The position numbers were made by a program, and so were the translations under genes. From Nonlabens sp. MB-3u-79 (GTDB lineage Bacteria > Bacteroidota > Bacteroidia > Flavobacteriales > Flavobacteriaceae), in contig NZ_CP025116.1 of the NCBI RefSeq assembly GCF_002831625.1, positions 2,223,501 through 2,287,500 on the forward strand: 64,000 nt of DNA, read 5' to 3'. Shown here piece by piece: positions 44,463 through 53,218 of the stretch (positions are counted from its first letter, which is position 1; each line of letters begins with the position of its first letter). Below the pieces are notes generated by a model, which had not been told where the DNA came from, ran no database searches, and was given only the letters and a program-made list of their open reading frames with translations.

Positions 44463-44470
44463 TAAATTTG
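44463..44470 (+). promoter_or_regulatory. -7 box of DUF4920-mnmD
   Basis: TAAATTTG, exact consensus, 16 bases before the ATG at 44487. Divergent from the ilvE promoter. Confidence 0.7.
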
Positions 44471-44486
44471 TTTAAATTATAAACTT

Positions 44487-45038
44487 ATGAAACAGTTCAT
44501 TTTAGGATTATTTGCAATTTCTTTATTAGTAGGATGCAAAGAACAGAAACAAGAAGAAGAAATGCCGGCCATCAATGACGAGCAGGTTCAAGAAATGGCT
44601 TACATGGATTACGGAGCTGAGTTTTCTAACAATGACGTCATCGACGCTATGGAATTAGGAGCTATGTATCAAACTATGAAAGTAGGCGACACTGCAGCTG
44701 TAAAAGTAAAAGGAATCATTGCAGAGGTATGCGTAAATAAAGGTTGCTGGATTAAAATGCCAGTAGGAGATGCATCTGCGACAGTGAAATTTAAAGATTA
44801 TGCTTTTTTTCTTCCTAAGAACGGTCAAGGAAAAGAAGTTGTGTTAAATGGGAAAGCATTTAAAAACATCACTCCTGTGGAAGAACTACGTCATTATGCT
44901 GAGGATGCTGGAAAATCTAAAGAAGAAATCGCAGCAATTACAGAAGAAGAAATTACCTTGAGCTTTGTAGCCGATGGTGCTCTTGTAGAGAAGTTTGACA
45001 ATCCAGATGTAGAAGAAGCTGCAAAAACAGAAGAATAA
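44487..45038 (+). CDS. DUF4920 lipoprotein
   Basis: A 183-residue protein with a signal peptide and lipobox ending at C17 (LLVGC). The mature domain has the DUF4920 signature: VKVKGIIAEVCVNKGCWIKM with two cysteines four residues apart, then SATVKFKDYAFFLPK. The pair of cysteines could bind metal or heme; not established. The next gene, mnmD, starts right after its stop. Confidence 0.9.
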   Translation: MKQFILGLFAISLLVGCKEQKQEEEMPAINDEQVQEMAYMDYGAEFSNNDVIDAMELGAMYQTMKVGDTAAVKVKGIIAEVCVNKGCWIKMPVGDASATVKFKDYAFFLPKNGQGKEVVLNGKAFKNITPVEELRHYAEDAGKSKEEIAAITEEEITLSFVADGALVEKFDNPDVEEAAKTEE

Positions 45039-45755
45039 ATGAAGCGTGAGATCATGACTACCGGCGATGGATCAAAAACCATTCATATGCCTGATCTCAA
45101 TGAACAATACCATTCCAAACACGGCGCCTTGCAAGAGGCGCTTCATGTTTTTATACAAACCGGAATGGAATATTTTTTAGAAGTCACGCTTTCGCGAAAG
45201 CGAAACTTCCATCAAGAACCTCTACAGATTCTAGAATATGGTTTTGGAACTGGGCTTAATGCCATGCTAACAGCTCAGCATAAATCCAATACACCTATAG
45301 TTTATACTGCGGTAGAGGCTTTTCCTATTAATGAGGAAGAAGTTAGCGCTATGGATTACGGTCAGTTTTTAAACGATCAGCAATTGTACAAATCCATGCA
45401 TCAATCTGGCTGGGAGGAAGATCAAGAGATCACCTCTTATTTTACTTTGTGTAAAAAGCAAAAAACTTTTGAAAACATTGCAAATGAGGATCAATTTGAC
45501 TTGATCTATTTTGATGCTTTTGGGCCGCGCACTCAACCAGAATTATGGACAGAAGCTATTTTTAACGCCGCATATAAGGCATTAAAGAGTGGGGGTGTTT
45601 TAACCACTTATTGTGCTGCTGGACAAGTGCGACGCAATATGCAAAGTGCTGGATTTACCGTAGAGCGTTTGCCTGGACCACCGGGAAAAAGAGAAATGCT
45701 AAGGGCGACAAAAAATGAAGTGTCCCCAATTATAGATCAGCATTCAAATCAATAA
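45039..45755 (+). CDS. mnmD: tRNA 5-methylaminomethyl-2-thiouridine methyltransferase (MnmD-type)
   Basis: SAM-dependent methyltransferase for the wobble uridine of tRNA, the stand-alone equivalent of the methyltransferase half of MnmC. The 238-residue protein has the SAM loop EYGFGTGLNAM (about 66-76), EAFPINEEE, and the active-site block DAFGPRTQPELW. The palindrome copy encodes LSRKR (residues 50-55), between the conserved HGALQEALHVFI helix and the SAM strand. It directly abuts the DUF4920 stop. Confidence 0.93.
   Translation: MKREIMTTGDGSKTIHMPDLNEQYHSKHGALQEALHVFIQTGMEYFLEVTLSRKRNFHQEPLQILEYGFGTGLNAMLTAQHKSNTPIVYTAVEAFPINEEEVSAMDYGQFLNDQQLYKSMHQSGWEEDQEITSYFTLCKKQKTFENIANEDQFDLIYFDAFGPRTQPELWTEAIFNAAYKALKSGGVLTTYCAAGQVRRNMQSAGFTVERLPGPPGKREMLRATKNEVSPIIDQHSNQ
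45187..45202. repeat. 16-bp palindrome, copy 11, inside mnmD
   Basis: Exact copy, read as Leu-Ser-Arg-Lys-Arg. Confidence 0.95.
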
Positions 45756-45797
45756 TCTTTTAGCAAATTGTTAAGGCGGGTACCCACGATGTACCGC

Positions 45798-45805
45798 TAT
45801 ATTTG
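45798..45805 (+). promoter_or_regulatory. -7 box of pepD
   Basis: TATATTTG, 18 bases before the ATG at 45824. Confidence 0.65.
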
Positions 45806-45823
45806 TAAAAATCATAAATTTCT

Positions 45824-47281
45824 ATGTCTAAAGAAGTAAGAGAACAACAACCCCAATTACTATGGAACCATTTTGCAGATTTAAATGCTGTACCACGACC
45901 TTCTAAAAAAGAAGAACGTGTTCGAGCATTTATGGTAGATTTTGGTAAATCACTTGATCTAGAAGTGATAGAAGATGCTATAGGTAATGTCATTATTAGA
46001 AAACCTGCTACGTCAGGAATGGAGGATCGCGAGAGTATCATCATGCAATCACACCTAGACATGGTGCATCAAAAGAATAATGATACCGATTTTGATTTCT
46101 TAACTCAAGGAATTGATATGTTTGTTAAAGGAGATATCATCAAAGCTAGAGGAACTACTTTAGGGGCAGATAATGGTATAGGGGTTGCAGCAATCATGGC
46201 AGTACTTTCCTCAACTGACATTGCACATCCAGCAATAGAAGCTCTGTTTACGGTAGACGAAGAAACTGGAATGACCGGAGCAAAGGAACTGGATACAACC
46301 ATTCTTACCTCAAAAATTCTATTGAACCTAGATACAGAAGAGGATGACGAGATAGACATAGGTTGTGCTGGTGGTGTAGATGTCACAGCTACAAAAACCT
46401 ATAAGCTAGAGCCTGTTTTTGATCATTATATATCTAAAAAAATCATGGTTAAAGGCCTTAATGGTGGTCATAGTGGTATGGATATTATAAAAGGATTGGG
46501 TAATGCAAATAAATTGATTACTCGTCTTTTAGATGCTATGCAAAAAAGAGGTGCGGTACATTTTCAATCTTTAAAAGGTGGTAGCTTAAGAAATGCGATT
46601 CCGCGAGAAGCTGAAGCAGTAATTAGTTTACCTGAAAGCGACTGGGAGCAAATGTGGAACACTTTTAACAGATGTAAAGATGCGATTCTAGACGAGTATG
46701 CAGCTCTAGAAGAGAATCTTACGATATCCATAGAAGCTGTAGAAAATACTGAAGTGCTTACCGAAAGTGATAGCCGTGAGCTGGTATACTGCTTATTGGG
46801 AATTCATAATGGTGTATACCGTATGAGTCCAGATATTGATGGTCTTGTAGAAACTTCTAACAACCTAGCTCGAGTAACTTTAGAAAAAGGGGAACTGCAG
46901 ATTGCTTGTTTGACAAGATCCTCTGTAAAAAGTTCTAAGACTGATCTTTCTTCCAGTATCGTTGCTGTAATGAAGCTTGCGCAAATGGACACCAAACTCT
47001 CAGGGGATTATCCAGGATGGCAACCTAATGCCAGCAGTGCTATGTTAGATATTACCAAAGCAAAATATACAGAACTGTTCGATCATGAACCTAGAGTGGT
47101 AGCCTGTCACGCAGGACTAGAATGTGGTCTCTTAGGAGAGCGTTATCCTGGACTGGACATGATATCCTTTGGGCCAAATATAAGAAGAGCACACAGTCCA
47201 GATGAGTATGTAGAAATCACATCAGTACAGAAGTTTTGGAAACTTCTTTTAGAAGTTTTAAAAGAGATTCCTAAAGCTTAA
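45824..47281 (+). CDS. pepD: Aminoacyl-histidine dipeptidase (M20 family)
   Basis: Zinc metallopeptidase that cleaves carnosine-like and other dipeptides in the cytoplasm. The 485-residue protein has metal-site motifs QSHLDMVHQ, GADNGIG, DEETGMTGA and LDTEED, followed by the HSGMDI/RNAIPREAEA dimerisation domain and the late HAGLECGLL and HSPDEYV metal segments. Length normal. Monocistronic with its own promoter and terminator. Confidence 0.95.
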   Translation: MSKEVREQQPQLLWNHFADLNAVPRPSKKEERVRAFMVDFGKSLDLEVIEDAIGNVIIRKPATSGMEDRESIIMQSHLDMVHQKNNDTDFDFLTQGIDMFVKGDIIKARGTTLGADNGIGVAAIMAVLSSTDIAHPAIEALFTVDEETGMTGAKELDTTILTSKILLNLDTEEDDEIDIGCAGGVDVTATKTYKLEPVFDHYISKKIMVKGLNGGHSGMDIIKGLGNANKLITRLLDAMQKRGAVHFQSLKGGSLRNAIPREAEAVISLPESDWEQMWNTFNRCKDAILDEYAALEENLTISIEAVENTEVLTESDSRELVYCLLGIHNGVYRMSPDIDGLVETSNNLARVTLEKGELQIACLTRSSVKSSKTDLSSSIVAVMKLAQMDTKLSGDYPGWQPNASSAMLDITKAKYTELFDHEPRVVACHAGLECGLLGERYPGLDMISFGPNIRRAHSPDEYVEITSVQKFWKLLLEVLKEIPKA

Positions 47282-47299
47282 TTTTTTATAGAATAATCT

Positions 47300-47330
47300 A
47301 AAGCTCTTGAGAAATCAAGGGCTTTTTTTT
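47300..47330 (+). terminator. Terminator of pepD
   Basis: 11-bp stem AAAGCTCTTGA / TCAAGGGCTTT with one wobble pair, loop GAAA, then eight T. Confidence 0.9.
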
Positions 47331-47480
47331 GTTAGTACATTAGTAAGAAACTACAGCTCCAACGCGTATACATTTGTCATTCCAGAAAATTTGCTAAAAT
47401 TAATATGGATTAAAGAAAAAACGATGGCTTCAAACTGATCTGGAATCTAACACTGCGATATAAGCTGTAATGGAGATTTG

Positions 47481-48239
47481 CTATTCAAACCTAAAAGCCA
47501 TCTTTCCATTCTCAAAAATCACATTTTTTGATGGAAAAATGCTTTGTAATTGGTTAGACGCCATAAAGTCAAAAGTAGATTGATGGGCTATGATGCCTTT
47601 ATGTATACTTACGACTTCATCGCTTAAGGACAAGGCCAGTTGGATTTCGTGCGTCGCATAAATAATCGTTTTCCCCTTTTCATGACAGTAATCTCTCAAT
47701 AGCAGTAGCAAATCGGCTTTATGGTTGATGTCTAGGTGGCTGCTAGGCTCATCCATCAGTATGTATGCTGTGTCTTGAACAATGGCTCTAGCAATTAAAA
47801 CTCGTTGCAATTGTCCATCACTCAAGGTGCCTGCTCTCCGGCTTTCCAGTCCTTTAAGATCAAAACTCTCTAAGACGTCATTGATAATTTCGTGATCTAC
47901 ATCACTAAGTTTGCCTATATAGTTAGTGTAAGGTGCACGACTTAACTCCAATAACTCTCTAACACTTAAGAAATAGCTAAAGGCCCTTTCGGTGAGGACT
48001 ATGGAGATATATTTGGATCGTTCTAGTGTAGTAAAATCCCTCCAGTTTTGATTTTCTAAGAGAACCTTTCCGTTGATGAGGTGCTGTCCACTAGCTATGG
48101 CTCTTAATAAAGTAGATTTTCCTGATCCATTAGTTCCTATAATGGATATGAGTTTCGCTTTCGCGAAAGCGAGATCACCAGCATGCTCTGCCACAACACA
48201 ATGACCATATCCTACTTGTATGTTTTCTAGTCGAATCAT
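47481..48239 (-). CDS. btuD: ABC transporter ATPase, B12/iron-chelate type
   Basis: ATPase of a FecCD-type importer, 252 residues. Walker A GTNGSGKST (35-43), Q-loop region, signature LSDGQLQRVLIARA, Walker B YILMDEPSSHLD and the switch His in ATHE are intact. A palindrome copy encodes AFAKA (24-28), just upstream of the strand leading into Walker A. The gene overlaps btuC by one base and shares its transcript. Its assignment to cobalamin rests on the nearby riboswitch, not on sequence; a siderophore system is an alternative. Confidence 0.9.
   Translation of the reverse strand: MIRLENIQVGYGHCVVAEHAGDLAFAKAKLISIIGTNGSGKSTLLRAIASGQHLINGKVLLENQNWRDFTTLERSKYISIVLTERAFSYFLSVRELLELSRAPYTNYIGKLSDVDHEIINDVLESFDLKGLESRRAGTLSDGQLQRVLIARAIVQDTAYILMDEPSSHLDINHKADLLLLLRDYCHEKGKTIIYATHEIQLALSLSDEVVSIHKGIIAHQSTFDFMASNQLQSIFPSKNVIFENGKMAFRFE
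48156..48171. repeat. 16-bp palindrome, copy 12, inside btuD
   Basis: Exact copy, read on the minus strand as Ala-Phe-Ala-Lys-Ala. Confidence 0.95.
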
Positions 48240-49246
48240 TAAAAGTGAAGATTACGTTTTCTCATGATGAGCCAGATGATCAATGGCGCTCCTAGCAATG
48301 AGGTAACTGCGTTAATAGGTAAAGAATAGTTCGAAAAGGGCAGTTGTGATACCAGATCGCAAAAGAGTAGGAGTGTAGCGCCTAATAATAAGGCAGTAGG
48401 GATTAATATTTTGTGATTCACTGTAGGTAATAAGAGTCGGGCTAAATGTGGTACAGCAAGACCTATAAAAGCAATAGGCCCAGCAAAAGCAGTAATACTA
48501 CCTGCTAGAATACTGGTGATGATAATGATGATCCAACGTGTTTTCTTAATGTTGATTCCTAAACTAAGTGCGTAACTTTCTCCTAATAGCAATGCATTCA
48601 AAGGTTTGATGATCCAGATTAATAAGAGCATAGCAATTACAAACAACAAACCTATAATAAGTAAATCATCCCAATTGATGCTTCCTAAACTGCCTAAAGA
48701 CCAAAAAACATAACGCTGCAATTCTTCACTACTGCTGAAGTAACTTAAAATACCTACCACAGCGCTACTCAAACTACCTACCATCAACCCTACAATCAAT
48801 AAACCCATAGTGTCTTTGATCCTGAGCGACATCAGAATAATCAATAACAATACGGCTAGACTTCCTATAACACTTGCTGTAATGATCCCGAATCCAGAAA
48901 TAGCGCCTAATCCTAAGGCTGTTGTGCCCATAATAACAAGGGCCACACCTAATCCTGCGCCACTAGAAATACCTAGAACAAAGGGACCCGCCAGCGGATT
49001 CCTAAACAGCGTTTGCATGAGTAATCCTGCAATGGCAAGTCCAGCACCAGTAAGTACTGCCATGATCGCACGAGGCAATCTCAAATCGGTGACGATGTAC
49101 CTCAATGTGGTACTGGTATCTGGGTTTTTAAGACCTAATAAGGCATCCAAAACCTGTTGAGGTTTTATATAGACGGTACCTAGACAAATGTCTGCAATAA
49201 AGAAGACGAAGAGCAGGATGCTGAGTATGATGAATTGTTTTTTCAA
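48239..49246 (-). CDS. btuC: ABC transporter permease, FecCD/BtuC type
   Basis: A 335-residue inner-membrane protein with about ten helices and the family blocks DLRLPRAIMAVLTGAGLAIA, LLMQTLFRNPLAGPFVLGIS, GLMVGSLSSA, and PIAFIGLAVPHLARLLLP. The start reads TTG. It pairs with the ATPase (one-base overlap). Ten helices fits a homodimeric permease. Confidence 0.92.
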   Translation of the reverse strand: MKKQFIILSILLFVFFIADICLGTVYIKPQQVLDALLGLKNPDTSTTLRYIVTDLRLPRAIMAVLTGAGLAIAGLLMQTLFRNPLAGPFVLGISSGAGLGVALVIMGTTALGLGAISGFGIITASVIGSLAVLLLIILMSLRIKDTMGLLIVGLMVGSLSSAVVGILSYFSSSEELQRYVFWSLGSLGSINWDDLLIIGLLFVIAMLLLIWIIKPLNALLLGESYALSLGINIKKTRWIIIIITSILAGSITAFAGPIAFIGLAVPHLARLLLPTVNHKILIPTALLLGATLLLFCDLVSQLPFSNYSLPINAVTSLLGAPLIIWLIMRKRNLHF

Positions 49247-49329
49247 AAAGATAATTATAATCTCATTTTGTAAATAAAAAACGAAGGTAAGGTAGAAAGG
49301 AGAATTAGACTTTTTTATTAGAGGTATTG

Positions 49330-49377
49330 TTCATTGTAAAGAAGTCCTCTTTTTAAGATGAACGTCTTTACAATGAA
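49330..49377. promoter_or_regulatory. Inverted repeat upstream of btuC
   Basis: 13-base perfect arms TTCATTGTAAAGA / TCTTTACAATGAA separated by 22 bases, about 85 bp upstream of the btuC start. It could be an operator pair or a leader hairpin. Confidence 0.5.
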
Positions 49378-49430
49378 GAGCGATTTATGGTTATAGGCAT
49401 TTAATTGAATTACTTATTTAGCTCAAAAAG

Positions 49431-49470
49431 ACTCCCTGTATTTTAAATATATGTTTAAAATACAGGGAGT
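49431..49470 (-). terminator. Terminator of the SnoaL-like gene
   Basis: Perfect 17-bp stem ACTCCCTGTATTTTAAA with loop TATATG; on the minus strand it is followed by CTTTTT. Confidence 0.9.
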
Positions 49471-49506
49471 TTAAATAGAGCTTATTTCAGTCCTTTCTAG
49501 TAAAAA

Positions 49507-50091
49507 TTAGTTGGTAGAACTTAAATCAACATTTAGTAGTTGTACAATACCAGTTCTATCGTAATAAGAGAAAATATTTTTTATTTTATCATCATCGTTA
49601 AAAGAGAAAACCAGGTGTTGCCTTACTATTGTAGAACCGGCCTTACCGTAGATAGTAATGTCACCATAGTACAGTACTACAACTCCAACGACATTATATT
49701 GATCATTGGACCTATTTGTTCTAAGAGGCATAAAATCAGAGTTATAGAATTGCATACTTTCTACGCCAGAAGTTGCTCTCCAATTTTTCCAAAAGTTGAT
49801 CACATTTTCCTTTCCTTTAATAATGGAACGGGTTTCCATACCACCATTAGGCCAGTACCATTGTACATCATCTGCTAAGTAAACCCCCAAACCATCAAAG
49901 TTAAAATCTTGCATGACGTTCAAACATTCTTCAACAATATTAGCATATTTTTGAGATGCTGCTTCAACTGCTGGTTGTTCTATGATTACTTCGGCAACTT
50001 CATTTTCTTTTGTTTCTAAACAGGATATTAAAAAGACAGAACAAAATAACAGTCCTAATGGTAACCTGAATTTTTTAGTTATTGTTTTCAT
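49507..50091 (-). CDS. SnoaL/NTF2-like lipoprotein
   Basis: A 194-residue protein with a signal peptide and lipobox ending at C24 (FLISC), then an NTF2-like fold of about 130 residues (YANIVEECLNVMQDFNFDGL helix; ADDVQWYWPNGG; HLVFSFNDDDKIKNIFSYYD). Such domains bind small ligands or act as cyclases/isomerases; no catalytic set is evident. It lies inside the B12 transport region on the same strand, but has its own terminator, so a shared role is doubtful. Confidence 0.85.
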   Translation of the reverse strand: MKTITKKFRLPLGLLFCSVFLISCLETKENEVAEVIIEQPAVEAASQKYANIVEECLNVMQDFNFDGLGVYLADDVQWYWPNGGMETRSIIKGKENVINFWKNWRATSGVESMQFYNSDFMPLRTNRSNDQYNVVGVVVLYYGDITIYGKAGSTIVRQHLVFSFNDDDKIKNIFSYYDRTGIVQLLNVDLSSTN

Positions 50092-50274
50092 TTCGTTTCC
50101 TTTTGATTAACAGTAACTTAAAGATACTCTTTTTTAAGTTTATTAGTTTAAGGAGATGTGTAGCTTAGAATGTAGAATCATTTTATTTGTCATTCAAATG
50201 CTTAAAAACCATATTATTCTATTAACCTTAAAAGCAAAATTTAAAACCTACCCAACTTTGATCAATCCCTCAGC

Positions 50275-51462
50275 TTAACGAATCTTATTCAAATAATCAG
50301 CTAAAAAGACACCTGTACTTGCACAAGCTTGTAATAAATAACCACCAGTAGGCGCATCCCAATCCAACATTTCTCCAACACAAAATTGATGAGGTAGTTT
50401 TTTTAGTTCAAACTGGTCTGATACTGCTTTGAGATCTATGCCACCAACAGTAGAAATTGCTTCGTCTAAACTTGTTGTATGCGTTATTTCTAAAGAGAAT
50501 TCTTTAATGTTTATGGCCAATGATTGGGTGTCTAAATAAGAATCTTTAGATAAATATGTTTTTAATAAGTCAATGGCAGGAGTACTTAATTTGAGCTCTT
50601 TTTTTAGGATGTCCGTTGTAGTTCTATACTTAGATAAGTGTATTTTAGAATGAATTTTTTCTAAAGTTAATGAAGGTTTAAAATCTATATACACACGAGC
50701 AGTGGAATTTGTTTGTAGTTGTTCTCTTATTTGCGGACTCAGTCCATAAATAGCGTTTCCTTCTAATCCATATGTTGTAATAACCGCTTCTCCTTTTTGA
50801 ACGATATTATTGCAAGAAATAGCAATGTTTTTTAAAGGTGTGCCTTCATTCTTCTTTATAAAATCAGCTTTCCAATTGATGTGATAACCGCAGTTGGACG
50901 CTTGAAAAGCTTTGGTTTGGATTCCTTTTTTTGAAAAAGTATCCAGCCACCCACCATCAGAACCTGTGACTTTCCAGCTGGAGCCTCCTAATGAAAAGAC
51001 CGTATAATTTGCCGAAATAGCTTGGTTATTAATAATCACATTTCCATATTGATCCCAATCAGAAAAAGTATGCTCATATTTTATGACCACGCTCTTTTCT
51101 TTAAGGTGTTTAAGAATAGCATTAAGTACTTCAATAGGTTTGATACCTTTCTTTGGGTATACTCTTTTACTACTTCCTATATAAGTAGGAATACCTATTT
51201 GATCGAGCCAATTTCTAAAATCAGTATTGCTAAAATGAGATAGGGCATTGGCCAAAAAGTCGTCTGGGGTATACCTCTGGATCAATTGTTCCACCGCCTC
51301 TGAATGCGTTAGATTAAAGCCACCTTTGCCAGCAACTAAAAATTTACGACCTGAAGTTTTATTTTTCTCATAGATGGTAACCGAGAACTTTTCAGCATCC
51401 AAAAAAGCAGCCAGTAAAAAAGCTGCTGGCCCACCACCAATAATCGCAACTTTTTTTTTCAT
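50275..51462 (-). CDS. HI0933/BaiN-like flavoprotein
   Basis: A 395-residue FAD protein of the HI0933 (TIGR03862) type: Rossmann GGGPAAFLLAAFL (9-21), the signature GRKFLVAGKGGFNLTHS, and C-terminal GGIDLKAVSDQFELKKLP, GEMLDWDAPTGGYLLQACAS. Some relatives are flavin reductases in bile-acid metabolism; most have unknown function. It sits between the SnoaL-like gene and btuF on the same strand. Confidence 0.92.
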   Translation of the reverse strand: MKKKVAIIGGGPAAFLLAAFLDAEKFSVTIYEKNKTSGRKFLVAGKGGFNLTHSEAVEQLIQRYTPDDFLANALSHFSNTDFRNWLDQIGIPTYIGSSKRVYPKKGIKPIEVLNAILKHLKEKSVVIKYEHTFSDWDQYGNVIINNQAISANYTVFSLGGSSWKVTGSDGGWLDTFSKKGIQTKAFQASNCGYHINWKADFIKKNEGTPLKNIAISCNNIVQKGEAVITTYGLEGNAIYGLSPQIREQLQTNSTARVYIDFKPSLTLEKIHSKIHLSKYRTTTDILKKELKLSTPAIDLLKTYLSKDSYLDTQSLAINIKEFSLEITHTTSLDEAISTVGGIDLKAVSDQFELKKLPHQFCVGEMLDWDAPTGGYLLQACASTGVFLADYLNKIR

Positions 51463-51520
51463 GAGGTAATGTGCTAGTTATTATAAAATTAGAAATATCT
51501 TAAGGAACTCTTGATGGAGT

Positions 51521-52678
51521 TTAATCTTCCAGCTGTTTAAAGAAATACAATTCATGATCCAGAAGTAGCTCTGGGTGCAATATTTTAACTAAATCTTTTA
51601 AAACCAGATCTGGTCTCATGCTGGCTTCTTCGTAATAAGTCACTCCGCCTTTTGCACCTACAGTAAGGGCATGAGTATATATCTGTTTGTTTTTAAAAGC
51701 ATCAAAAAGAGCGTATGATTTATTGTCTGCTAGCATTTTAGAATAACTGGTATATTGTGCGGGTGCGATCCAGTAAGTAGCTTCACGACCGTCCATCAGT
51801 ACTTTTTCTATGTTATAGGCTAGAGAGCCATTTCCTTCTGTTGCGGCATAAATATAATCTGCTCCTGCGTCTTTTAAAACCTTCCCTTGCCAAGAGTTTC
51901 CGTAAGGCAAATACCATTGATCTTTATAAGTCGCGCCGCTTAATACTTTTGGTTTTTCGACCTTTTCAATAAGTTTCAAGGTGTTTAAATACTCTTTTTC
52001 TATAGCATTAAAAATGCTGTCGGCTTCCTTTTCCTTACCGTATAACACGCCAAAAAGCTTGATCCATTCTGCTTTCCCTAATGGATGTTCTTCTACCCAT
52101 TCTCCATTATACAGCACAGGAATACCAGCCTCTTCTATTTTTTGATAGGTGGGGTTGCTGTCATCGATGCTAAAACCCATTACCAGGTCTGGTTCTAGTA
52201 GTATGGTGCTTTCTACATTCATGAGTTGGTTGGTCCCCAGTTCTTTTACTTTTCCAGATTCGATGAATGCTCTTATTTCTGGAGCACTGATATAATCGGT
52301 GCCTGGAAAACCAGTCAAGGATTTTCCTTCTCCTAATAACACTAATGGCGGAATGTGAGTAGTGGAAGTCAGGACTATATTTTCTATAGGAATTGGAATG
52401 ATTAGGGATGCACCTGCTTCTTTAACTAATTTCCTCCCTCTATTTTTAACCAGTTTAAAAGGGTAATTGACGGCGCTTTCTGGCCATGGATTCATTATGG
52501 TCACGTCGTAACCGGTCTCGGTAGTTTGAATCTGGAAACCATGAGCATAGTTTACCTCGATATTTTGGTAGGTAGAACCATCAGATTTCTTTACAGTATT
52601 TTCAATAATTTTGTTCTCATTCTTACAAGATGGTAAAATAGAGCAACCAATAAGAAGGTATAGAAAAGTCTTTTTCAT
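51521..52678 (-). CDS. btuF: Periplasmic-binding lipoprotein of BtuF/FepB type
   Basis: A 385-residue substrate-binding lipoprotein (lipobox LPSC, C18) with a helical-backbone binding fold: IENIVLTSTTHIPPLVLLGE, LLEPDLVMGFS, PVLYNGEWVEEHPLGKAEW, WIAPAQYTS. It would capture the ligand for the btuCD importer. Divergent from the riboswitch-controlled receptor gene with a shared intergenic region. Cobalamin specificity is inferred from that riboswitch. Confidence 0.88.
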   Translation of the reverse strand: MKKTFLYLLIGCSILPSCKNENKIIENTVKKSDGSTYQNIEVNYAHGFQIQTTETGYDVTIMNPWPESAVNYPFKLVKNRGRKLVKEAGASLIIPIPIENIVLTSTTHIPPLVLLGEGKSLTGFPGTDYISAPEIRAFIESGKVKELGTNQLMNVESTILLEPDLVMGFSIDDSNPTYQKIEEAGIPVLYNGEWVEEHPLGKAEWIKLFGVLYGKEKEADSIFNAIEKEYLNTLKLIEKVEKPKVLSGATYKDQWYLPYGNSWQGKVLKDAGADYIYAATEGNGSLAYNIEKVLMDGREATYWIAPAQYTSYSKMLADNKSYALFDAFKNKQIYTHALTVGAKGGVTYYEEASMRPDLVLKDLVKILHPELLLDHELYFFKQLED

Positions 52679-52854
52679 GAGACTTCAAAAGTAGCAATAA
52701 TGATGGGTTTGAATGACTTTCTTTCTGATTTTGATAAATTTCTTCTGCTTCGTAGTTTCTAGATACGTTTTAAGAGTACTTTCGCGACTTGAAATATGGT
52801 TTTTTTAGCTGGAGCAAAATGCCGCTTTCTTTTTTTATAAATTAAATAAAGAAA

Positions 52855-53045
52855 GCCTATGCTGTACGAAAGCAAAAAATTAAAAGGGAATCTAGTGCAA
52901 TTCTAGAACTGTTCCCGCAACTGTAAACAAAATGTCTCTTTAAGTAGAGGTAACCTATTTTTTATAGGATAAAATCAAAAGGCCACTGAGTCCAGGACTT
53001 GGGAAGGCGATTTTATTTTGAAGCCAGGAGACCTGCCACATTTTG
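52855..53045 (+). promoter_or_regulatory. Cobalamin riboswitch
   Basis: Core elements of the adenosylcobalamin riboswitch occur in order on the plus strand: AAAGGGAA-like start of the core near 52884, TTCCCGCAACTGTAA (52912-52926), GGCCACTG (52981-52988), GGGAAGGCG (53001-53009) and the B12 box GAAGCCAGGAGACCTGCC (53020-53037). The order and spacing are typical. It lies upstream of the TonB receptor gene and would shut it down when cobalamin is plentiful. A second riboswitch for the opposite-strand btuF was not found. Confidence 0.93.
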
Positions 53046-53135
53046 AAATAAATTATTGTTCATCTTCGGGATAGAGATAACGATGAGTTTTATAATAATG
53101 GCTGGTCGAGTACTGAACTAATTTCTGTACAGTCT

Positions 53136-53159
53136 GCACCGATACCTTTTAATCGGTGT
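53136..53159 (+). other. Hairpin between riboswitch and receptor gene
   Basis: Stem CACCGAT / ATCGGTG with an eight-base loop, 60 bases before the start codon. It lacks a T-run, so it may act in translational or anti-terminator control as the expression platform. Confidence 0.45.
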
Positions 53160-53218
53160 ATCAAAAATATTATTGTACTTGCTCCTCAAATTTCCTTCCC
53201 GAGCTTAAAAACCCAAAA

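Noticed and set aside
52789..52797. Partial palindrome core CTTTCGCGA
   Set aside because: Only nine bases match; not counted as a copy.
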